Shown in pieces: positions 57,428 to 64,000 of a stretch of 64,000 nucleotides of DNA (within the stretch, counting starts at the first letter, position 1; every line of letters begins with the position of its first letter). The position numbers were made by a program, and so were the translations under genes. The notes beneath the pieces were generated by a model. It ran no database searches and was not told the origin of the DNA. It saw only the letters and a program-made list of their open reading frames with translations. Location of the stretch: contig CAMWTP010000001.1 of NCBI GenBank assembly GCA_947177165.1, positions 124,001-188,000 of the forward strand, read 5' to 3'. This DNA comes from an uncultured Lachnospiraceae bacterium. Lineage in GTDB: Bacteria > Bacillota > Clostridia > Lachnospirales > Lachnospiraceae.

Positions 57428-57611
57428 CTATACAACATCTTTATTTTTTTCGGAACCTTTGCGAAGCCAAAGCACATTGTCATATATTTTCACCGCAAAC
57501 TTCTCCATCTGTTTCCGAATCGATTCTATGAATAATGTTGTCATGATAATACATGTAAATGCACATACCATGTCTGTCAAAACAGCTTTTGTCCCCACCA
57601 AATCCTTATCC
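57428..57611 (-). pseudogene. Relic of the acyltransferase C-terminus, copy A
   Basis: Reads KDLVGTKAVLTDMVCAFTC then IESIRKQMEKFAVKIYDNVL, closely like the end of the acyltransferase at 47.4 kb (HKDLVGAKAVITDMVCAFTC). Only the last 55 residues remain. It sits directly after the broken Rpn gene. Confidence 0.82.
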
Positions 57612-57980
57612 TGCGACTCCCGAAACGTTAAGAATCTGTAAATATAACATTCTAAAATCTCAATGACCTTGGTGCCTTTCTCATAGATTTCCAGTTTATA
57701 TTCTACAATCAAAACTCAATATAAAACTCATTTCACAATTCCTTTTTTTCTGTCAATTTAACATTACATATTTTAAACTACTATATTTATACTAAATACT
57801 ATAATTGAGCAAATTCCGAAAAAAGCACAAGAAAAATTGAATTATCTTGATCTGAAACAATATACAAGCATTCATAAGAATATCTTGGTGTGCATTATGT
57901 ATTTTTCATGTATATTATTTGTGCATTTATCTATGCTACGAATAAGTATTTGGTAAACTTTTAAATTTGCTCATTTATAG
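57612..57980. other. Gene-free AT-rich stretch
   Basis: A short open frame extends into it but has no homology I recognise. No hairpin, repeat or promoter convincing enough to list was seen. Confidence 0.4.
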
Positions 57981-59300
57981 CTAAATAAAAATATTAACTG
58001 CCCATATTTCATCTGGAGAATTGCTTAATCGATATTTAATGGTGATTATACCATGTTCCTCCGGTACAATAGAGAAAAAGTTATTATTAGCAAAATCTTG
58101 AATCTTGCTAGATTCCCCTTCCGTTGGCAATAAGCTGATCTCATATTCCAAATCATCACTTACGCTTGAAACAATTTTACAGTTCCTAACCAGTTCCCCG
58201 TTATTATTTTTACTGTCATGATAACTGATTCCAAACACTGTCGGCTCTAAATTTTCAAGTTTTTCATCATAGGAACTATAAAATAATTCCTCTTCCGAAA
58301 TTTCTCCATTAATGAAATCTGCAAGCAAGTAACTAAATATTTCCGCTCCATAACAATTCAGATGATGTGTATCTCGAAATAAAGACGATGTATTGGGAAA
58401 GTATTTTTCTTTACATAAATTAAAATCATAATAATTGACATTTGTTCCCTTTATTAAACTCTGTACTAATTCCACATACTCATCATAATTTCCATCACCT
58501 GCGAGCAAATAATTGGGCATTGGTACTGATATTAACGTCAAAGCAATCTCCCTTTCGTCGCAGAATGCAATAATATCTTCCAGAGAACGAAACCAGTCTT
58601 CCGAAATATTGCTAAGGTTTATACCACTCCATCCGTCTTTAGAAAAGTAATTCCAGTCTTCAATAACCCCCTTATTTGCAACATAACCTTTCCCATCATA
58701 CCATTCTGACTCCTTTGTTATATATGCATATTCATAGTTTTTGTAAGCGTCAGATGCCTTTTTTATAATTAAATCCTTTACACAATCTGCATCAAAGAAC
58801 TGATACCAATTTCTTCTTGCCAAAATAAAACTATTAGGATAATGACCTTTTGCCGAAGCATTAAGAAGATACTGCACTTTATCCAGAGATGGTCTCAGAT
58901 AATCTGAAATAATGTATGTCTGAGTCATCTCTGTACGAGCTTTGTATGTGGCAAATGAAACATTATAATAAAGTTCCAAATAAATATGCTTTACATCGTG
59001 ATATCTTGCAGTTTCTTTAATAACCATAAATGAACCATCTAAGTTTTGGGCGGATGTACCTCCATTAAATGTATTCACTTCCAGCTTTTCATCAAATATT
59101 TTAGGAATAAAACTCCTATAACAATGCGATGAACCAACAAACAGAATATCTATGTTATCCTGATCATACATTTCATGAAATGCAACTCTTGTATAAGATG
59201 CAGTGTCATCTATCAAAATATATCGAAAAAATTTTCCACAACCGATAAGCGCTGCACAAAACAATAAACTGGATAATATACATCTTACGTTCCTTTTCAT
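57981..59300 (-). CDS. SGNH/AlgX-like acetyl-transfer partner protein
   Basis: 439 residues. The N-terminal hydrophobic segment (about 8-25) includes a lipobox-like LIGC, so it may be anchored outside the membrane as a lipoprotein. LFVGSSHCYRSF near 53 has the Ser nucleophile region of SGNH-like proteins and DTHHLNCYGAEIF near 323 the catalytic Asp-x-x-His. The C-terminal 110 residues form a beta-rich extra domain. It is 17 bases after an MBOAT gene, the usual pair for O-acetylating surface polymers (AlgI/AlgX, DltB/DltD). Confidence 0.82.
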   Translation of the reverse strand: MKRNVRCILSSLLFCAALIGCGKFFRYILIDDTASYTRVAFHEMYDQDNIDILFVGSSHCYRSFIPKIFDEKLEVNTFNGGTSAQNLDGSFMVIKETARYHDVKHIYLELYYNVSFATYKARTEMTQTYIISDYLRPSLDKVQYLLNASAKGHYPNSFILARRNWYQFFDADCVKDLIIKKASDAYKNYEYAYITKESEWYDGKGYVANKGVIEDWNYFSKDGWSGINLSNISEDWFRSLEDIIAFCDEREIALTLISVPMPNYLLAGDGNYDEYVELVQSLIKGTNVNYYDFNLCKEKYFPNTSSLFRDTHHLNCYGAEIFSYLLADFINGEISEEELFYSSYDEKLENLEPTVFGISYHDSKNNNGELVRNCKIVSSVSDDLEYEISLLPTEGESSKIQDFANNNFFSIVPEEHGIITIKYRLSNSPDEIWAVNIFI

Positions 59301-59317
59301 CTACAGACATATCCCTC

Positions 59318-60787
59318 CTAAAACTGAAAATAAATAAATTGACTGCTGTCATAGCCAATACCATAAATTCCAAACAGAATGGTACTCCATATTAGACCCA
59401 AATACAAAATCCATCGAAACCAAAGTGTTTGCCGGTTTACTAAAAGAAATACGCTTTCTCCTCTCTCGTGTATCATATCGACTAAGATGAGAACAAAAAT
59501 TCCAAAGAAAAGCATAAACCAGTTTCCTCTATCCAACCCAATCTCGAAAATACTTGTTGTCTGAAACGTAGTAAGCATTTGTCGAAAGATACCATAAGCA
59601 TGACGTAAATGGTCCACAGCAAAAAGTACCCATGCAAAATCCACCAAAATGAAAATAACAATTGCCTTTCCCAATCTCTGGCTAAAAGAAGAATGCGCGA
59701 TATCTTTTTCTTCTATTTTTAACTTCTTCAGAACTCGATTTTTAAATTTTGCAGCAATCTGATAGGCTCCATGGAGCAATCCCCATGCCAAAAAATGCCA
59801 GCTTGCTCCATGCCACAGGCCACTCACACCAAAAACAATAAAAATATTGACATACTGTCGAAGAGTCCCTTTCCGATTTCCGCCCAGTGGTATATATAAA
59901 TAATCTGTAAACCATGAAGTGAGTGAAATGTGCCACCTCCGCCAAAAATCTGCTATACTGACTGCAAAATAGGGCTGCTTAAAATTCTGCATCAGCGAAA
60001 AACCCATGACACGAGCCGCACCGCGGGCAATATTTGTATATCCGCCAAAATCACAATATATCTGGAATGCAAACAAAATAGAAGCAACTGCCAATTCAAA
60101 AAAACCATAATTTCCATAATTTCGGTATACCTGATTGACAAGAATAGAAGCCCTGTCAGCAATGAATAATTTCTGAAACAGTCCCCAAAACATTAATAAC
60201 AGACCATCCCGAACACGATTAAAGTCCCAAAGTTCTGTTTCTGTTATCTTCTGAATCTGGCGAAGCAGATTCCCTGACCTTTCGATTGGTCCAGCCACTA
60301 ACTGTGGGAAGAAAGAAACAAATAACGCATACTTCAAAATATTTTGCTCTGCCTTGATATTTCCTTTATACACATCAAGCGTATAACTTAATGCCTGAAA
60401 TGTATAAAAAGAAATCCCCACCGGAAGAAGCAAGTCCAGCCTCTTGTCTATCGTACCCAAACCCAGATAGTCTGTAATGTAGCTCAACGTCCGCAATGCA
60501 AAATCCGCATACTTAAATATGCATAATATTGCCAGGTTACTCATTAGTGAAACTGCTACTACAAGTTTCTTTCCATATTTTCCTTTCACTTTTTCCATCA
60601 GAAGTCCACTGATAAATGTAATGACTGTAGAAAAAGCAATCAGGACAGCGTACTTTGGGTTCCAACTCATATAAAAATAGTAACTGGCAATTAACAGCCA
60701 CAAAGTTCTCATTCCCTTTGGTATAATAAAAAATATTACTGTCACTATCGGGAAAAAAATTAAAAAATCAATAGAGTTAAATAACAT
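59318..60787 (-). CDS. MBOAT-family O-acyltransferase, copy 1
   Basis: 489 residues from ATG 60785-60787 (AAGGTGA upstream; an earlier GTG is rejected). About eleven membrane helices with the family motifs FFPQLVAGPIER, FWRRWHISLTSWF, YIPLGGNRKG and the catalytic-histidine motif SGLWHGASW near residue 325. AlgI/DltB/PatA-type enzymes move acyl groups across the membrane to the partner SGNH protein. It is followed by that partner and headed by a strong promoter. Confidence 0.95.
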   Translation of the reverse strand: MLFNSIDFLIFFPIVTVIFFIIPKGMRTLWLLIASYYFYMSWNPKYAVLIAFSTVITFISGLLMEKVKGKYGKKLVVAVSLMSNLAILCIFKYADFALRTLSYITDYLGLGTIDKRLDLLLPVGISFYTFQALSYTLDVYKGNIKAEQNILKYALFVSFFPQLVAGPIERSGNLLRQIQKITETELWDFNRVRDGLLLMFWGLFQKLFIADRASILVNQVYRNYGNYGFFELAVASILFAFQIYCDFGGYTNIARGAARVMGFSLMQNFKQPYFAVSIADFWRRWHISLTSWFTDYLYIPLGGNRKGTLRQYVNIFIVFGVSGLWHGASWHFLAWGLLHGAYQIAAKFKNRVLKKLKIEEKDIAHSSFSQRLGKAIVIFILVDFAWVLFAVDHLRHAYGIFRQMLTTFQTTSIFEIGLDRGNWFMLFFGIFVLILVDMIHERGESVFLLVNRQTLWFRWILYLGLIWSTILFGIYGIGYDSSQFIYFQF

Positions 60788-60840
60788 TTTATCCGTCACC
60801 TTTCAACTTCTCTATACGCTCTTTCCTTAACCGCTAAGTT

Positions 60841-60869
60841 ATTATAATATACATTGTCTTTTTTTTCAA
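60841..60869 (-). promoter_or_regulatory. Promoter of the first MBOAT operon
   Basis: TTGAAA (60864-60869), 17-base spacer ending GTATAT, TATAAT (60841-60846) followed by AACTTAG. It sits about 55 bases before the start codon and matches the promoter at 55062 in both boxes, spacer length and spacer end. Confidence 0.7.
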
Positions 60870-61035
60870 CTTTTCCACCATTTTTACATTTTTCAGCATA
60901 ACTTTTGTATATTATTTCCAAAAATTAATTACTTTTTTGTTGAATATATAGTATGAAACTCTTTACCTTTTCCGTGGCAGGTGTGCAGACCATATCGAGG
61001 AAAGGATGGCTAATGTTGTATAAAAGACTTGTTGT

Positions 61036-61300
61036 ATGGAAACTATTGATAAAATGCTGCAGCTTGTACTGGAGCAGCCTGCCGACCAGAAAATGTACCG
61101 TTTTGGCAGGTCATCGGAAAGGCACGTGACAGAGAAGCAAATATCGTTCATGGAAGCTGATAGGGAGATTGTTTTTTAATGGATCGAAAATCGTGGCAAA
61201 TGAAGAAGCGATAACAGAAAACAGGAAGCTCATTTACACAAGACATGAAAAAAGAAAAAGGAAAACGCAAAAAAAACATGGCAGGAATCCTTGTCATTAA
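61036..61300 (+). pseudogene. N-terminal relic of an IS66-family transposase
   Basis: The plus strand reads LEQPADQKMYRFGRSSERHV with a following QISFMEADREIVF, stops at TAA (61177-61179), and after a one-base shift continues NGSKIVANEEAITENRKLIY to TRHEKRKRKTQKKHGRN. This is the N-terminal coiled region plus basic zinc-type segment of IS66 TnpC. The catalytic domain is missing and the sequence runs directly into acyltransferase relics. Confidence 0.65.
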
Positions 61301-61309
61301 AATAGAGCA

Positions 61310-61615
61310 CACCATGACAAAGAAACAACTTTTTCCCCCACTAAATCCTTGTGAAAAAAAGTATTCCATATCATTATTAAACGATCAGAATATCCGAAAT
61401 ATCTCCCAATGGGAAAATTCTATGTAAGAAATTACGCTATTCCCATTCAATTTTATTTTACAGAAAATTATAAGCAATGCCGCGAATAACACAACCATAA
61501 CAGTTAAGTTCGAATGCCAGAAATATGTATCCTTCGTTGTTATCTGATCACTAATTCCGTTTCCTAGCATAAATATTATAAAAAGCAGAAGTAAAAGCCA
61601 TATGCAAATCCACTA
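61310..61615 (-). pseudogene. Relic of the acyltransferase gene, copy B
   Basis: Collinear with about 47550-47870 of the intact gene: the CCCCACTAAATCCTTGTGAA block, then on the minus strand GNGISDQITTKDTYFWHSNL and LIIFCKIKLNGNSVISYI, matching GISNQIKMKNTYFW of the intact protein. Multiple stops and shifts. The IS66 relic lies directly beside its left end. Confidence 0.8.
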
Positions 61616-61861
61616 TGCAATACAAAATTATTATCTGCATTTTCATAAAATAGTCTATATTTAAAGCATACATTCGGAATGGTAACCCATACCTGATACG
61701 TTGTCGTCAGTCAACGATGCACGATGCCACCGCACCGCCTCCTTCCTGCGTCTTGCCGACTGACAAAATGTCCGACACTGGCAGCGCAGTTTTTGTCTAG
61801 ATAGAGTACTATAGCGTGTTTGAAAATTTTTTATAATAAAACTGTCCATTAAGCTACCGTA
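61616..61861. other. Patchwork spacer with a GC-rich segment
   Basis: About 61700-61800 is markedly GC-rich within AT-rich surroundings. It has GTCAGTC and GACTGAC as an inverted repeat about 40 bases apart, and direct repeats CGATGCACGATGC and CACCGCACCGC. A minus-strand frame crosses it, but I do not recognise a protein. It is probably the end of another mobile element. Confidence 0.4.
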
Positions 61862-63352
61862 TCAAAACTGAAAGTATATAAACTGACTGGCATCATATAC
61901 TGAACCATAAATTCCAAAGATGATAATACTAAAAATCAACAAATAATATACCGCCCACCGAAACCATGTTTCCTGTCGGCCGATCAGAGCATATAACGAA
62001 TACTTCTTCTCATGAATAATATCTATTATTATCAATAAAATAATAGTTAAAATCAAGAGCGACAAGTCTTTTTCATCCAAACCCAAAACATAAATACTAC
62101 TTGCCAAAAAGAAATGTGAACACATCTGTTTTATTATACGGAGAGCATTTGGCAATCCATCCGCCGCAAAGAACAACCACGCAAAATCGACCAGAATAAA
62201 AGTCACAAAAGCTTTTCTCAACCACTGGCTTAAAGAAAGTTCACTTGAATTTACCTTTTTACTCCAATTAAAGTGTTCCTGCATTCTTTTCTTCAAATCA
62301 CCACAAACCTGATAAATACCATGCAAGCATCCCCATACTATAAAACTCCAACTTGCACCATGCCATAAACCACTTACACCAAAAACAATCAGAATATTAA
62401 TATATTTCCGCAATTGTCCTTTTCGATTCCCACCTAGCGGAACATACAAATAATCTGTAAACCATGAAGTAAGTGAGATATGCCATCTGCGCCAAAATTC
62501 CTTTATGCTGGTGGCAAGATACGGCTGACTGAAATTTTTCATCAGTGAAAATCCCATAACCTGTGCTGCACCTCTTGCAATATCAGAGTAACCGCCAAAA
62601 TCACAATATATTTGAAATGCAAATAAAATAGTAGCAAAGGAAATTTCGACAAATCCGTATTTTGTATAATTAGTATATACCTGCTTTACAAGAATTGCTG
62701 CCCTGTCTGCAATCACCATTTTCTGAAACAGACCCCAAAACATTAAGATTATTCCATCCCTAACCCGCTCGCTATCCCATCGTATTTTTTCTGTCTCCTG
62801 AACCTGCCTCAGCAAATTATTCGATCTCTCAATTGGTCCTGCAACAAGCTGTGGAAAAAAAGAGACAAATAACGCGTATTTAAAAATATTTTTTTCTGCC
62901 ACAATTTCTCCACGATATACATCCAATGTATAGCTCAATGCTTGAAATGTATAAAAGGAAATCCCCACTGGAAGAAGAAAATCAAAATGGTAATCTATCG
63001 TTTCGATACCAAATTCACGCAACACCATATTAACATTATATAGAAAAAAATTACCATACTTGAAAAAAGCAAGAACAGCAAGATTAATCACCAGACTTCC
63101 TGCCACACATATTTTTTTATTTCTTTCCTTATGTACGGTGTGGACCATATTACATTTCTCAATCCATATTCCGCTAAGATATGTAACACATGTCGAAAGA
63201 GCAATCAATACCGCATACTTCGGATTCCAGCTCATATAAAAGTAGTAACTACTGATTAACAGCCAGATATAACGCATTTTTTTAGGAATAATATAAAACA
63301 ACACAACTACAATTGGAAAGAAAATTAAAAATTGAAACGAATTAAATAACAT
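61862..63352 (-). CDS. MBOAT-family O-acyltransferase, copy 2
   Basis: 496 residues, full length and clearly paralogous to copy 1 (FFPQLVAGPIERS, FWRRWHISLTSWF, VPLGGNRKGQ, SGLWHGASW). All family motifs including the catalytic His are intact. The neighbouring SGNH gene upstream is a wreck, but a further SGNH-like gene enters at the window edge. Its acceptor polymer is likely the same surface glycan. No promoter of the 60.84 kb type was found in front of it. Confidence 0.94.
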   Translation of the reverse strand: MLFNSFQFLIFFPIVVVLFYIIPKKMRYIWLLISSYYFYMSWNPKYAVLIALSTCVTYLSGIWIEKCNMVHTVHKERNKKICVAGSLVINLAVLAFFKYGNFFLYNVNMVLREFGIETIDYHFDFLLPVGISFYTFQALSYTLDVYRGEIVAEKNIFKYALFVSFFPQLVAGPIERSNNLLRQVQETEKIRWDSERVRDGIILMFWGLFQKMVIADRAAILVKQVYTNYTKYGFVEISFATILFAFQIYCDFGGYSDIARGAAQVMGFSLMKNFSQPYLATSIKEFWRRWHISLTSWFTDYLYVPLGGNRKGQLRKYINILIVFGVSGLWHGASWSFIVWGCLHGIYQVCGDLKKRMQEHFNWSKKVNSSELSLSQWLRKAFVTFILVDFAWLFFAADGLPNALRIIKQMCSHFFLASSIYVLGLDEKDLSLLILTIILLIIIDIIHEKKYSLYALIGRQETWFRWAVYYLLIFSIIIFGIYGSVYDASQFIYFQF

Positions 63353-63362
63353 ATTCTAACCT

Positions 63363-63815
63363 CACTTTAGCTCCTCGCACATAGAAGCATCTATAATGGG
63401 AAACGCTGTAAATTCTTTTGCCTCTTCATTTCCGAACATAACCCCCGATTTAAGTTGTTATCGGTTCAAATAGCTTTTGTTAATTCTTTCAATTGACTAT
63501 GAAAGAACAGCAAGGAATAAAAATATTCTTTTTTCCTCCGCCGTAGCCAGGTTTTGTATCGCATTTAGTTTATCTTTATTCCATGGCATTCAATCAATTG
63601 TAATATACCCAACAATCCCCAGTTTCGATGCACTATAATATTTAATACATCTACCACAATAACTTTAGGCGACTGATAATTCAGCGCCTGCTTAATTTGT
63701 ATAATAGGTACTTAATAATGGTTGTCCACCAACTGCAATATTCCATGATGCAATTCCTTGTTCGTCTGCAGGTCAAACGAAAGCTCCAATGTTGGACTAT
63801 ACGTGGATCCAGATA
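63363..63815 (-). pseudogene. Decayed SGNH/AlgX-like gene
   Basis: Pieces in order on the minus strand: GSTYSPTLELSFDLQTNKEL, an in-frame stop after DNHY, IKQALNYQSPKVIVVDVLNI, a shifted piece MPWNKDKLNAIQNLATAEEK, and a final piece FGNEEAKEFTAF ending CEELK. GSxYS with the following LNYQSPKVIVVDV pattern fits the N-terminal half of SGNH-type partners of MBOAT proteins. The catalytic Asp-His part is not recognisable. Confidence 0.6.
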
Positions 63816-63834
63816 TGTCCTTATCGCTTTTTCA

Positions 63835-64000
63835 CTATTCATCCTCCCGCATCGTAGAATTTAATTTGTCTTGAATATAAACCTCATAAACAAGGTATGC
63901 ATCCCCCCAATTCTTATAGGAAGGATCATTTCTTCTGTCCGCGATATTATAATTTTCCGAAATACGCTTTCCGAAATAATGTGTCATTTTGCAGTTTCCC
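63835..64000 (-). CDS. C-terminal end of an SGNH-like protein (5' part outside the window)
   Basis: The last 54 codons are open to the window edge: MTHYFGKRISENYNIADRRN and then a NDPSYKNW segment, stopping with TAG at 63835-63837. The RR-D-SY-W pattern is typical of the tail following the DxxHLN motif in SGNH/AlgX-like proteins of MBOAT gene pairs. The assignment rests on that tail only. Confidence 0.5.
   Translation of the reverse strand, partial: GNCKMTHYFGKRISENYNIADRRNDPSYKNWGDAYLVYEVYIQDKLNSTMREDE

Noticed and set aside
61661-61849. 62-codon minus-strand frame across the GC-rich segment
   Set aside because: Cys/Arg-rich with no domain and no ribosome binding site; it crosses joined segments of different composition.
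1-64000. rRNA, tRNA, prophage and classical defence systems
   Set aside because: No such genes were recognised when reading both strands; toxin-antitoxin content is limited to the relB remnant.

Overview
The window reads as chromosome of an anaerobic Gram-positive member of the Clostridia, most likely Lachnospiraceae. This is inferred from gene content: a PerR-type regulator followed by a reverse rubrerythrin and a rubredoxin, a T-box leader on a compact prolyl-tRNA synthetase, a CcpA-type cre site at acetate kinase, a Bce-type antimicrobial-peptide module, paired secreted DUF5722-like proteins, and strong AGGAGG-like ribosome binding sites. I saw no rRNA, tRNA or CRISPR array. Nearly all genes lie on the minus strand; the clear plus-strand genes are an AraC regulator and the perR-rubrerythrin-rubredoxin operon.

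Positions 1 to about 39.3 kb look like ordinary, moderate-GC chromosome. In order they hold: a DHH phosphoesterase (cut by the window edge), an AraC regulator, a SWIM/SNF2 helicase, xylulokinase, GlmS, an iron-sulfur-flavoprotein-like reductase, a small scar zone (truncated conjugative-element sigma-like gene, an XRE regulator with a membrane partner, a broken Rpn-type nuclease gene), a BceRS-BceAB-like module, a MITE-like insertion with target duplication, ackA, proS with its T-box, several small conserved genes, a second two-component system, the peroxide-stress operon, and a surface-protein operon (methyltransferase, secreted beta-propeller-like protein, two DUF5722-like proteins, transglutaminase-like protein). 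An MCP fused to a PilZ domain closes this part.

At about 39.39 kb composition falls sharply to AT-rich. The boundary coincides with a relB/dinJ antitoxin gene cut after 18 codons while its promoter is still intact. From there to the end is a cell-surface glycan region read leftward: two GT/HAD-type fusion proteins, a third HAD-like protein, an acyltransferase, a DUF6020-like polytopic protein, and a tightly coupled trio of HAD/KpsS-like glycosyltransferase, CMP-sugar-type cytidylyltransferase and HMGL-family aldolase. I propose that the trio makes, activates with CTP and transfers an alpha-keto acid; this is the best candidate for an undescribed pathway here.

The last 9 kb (about 54.7 to 64 kb) is heavily rearranged. 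It holds two MBOAT acyltransferases, one with an intact SGNH-like partner, set among decayed copies of neighbouring genes: pieces of the 599-residue HAD-like gene, two pieces of the acyltransferase gene, two broken Rpn-type nuclease genes, an IS66 transposase start and an SGNH pseudogene. Two almost identical promoters (TTGAAA, 17 bp, TATAAT) sit upstream of the trio and of the first MBOAT operon, which suggests that operon heads were duplicated together with cassettes.
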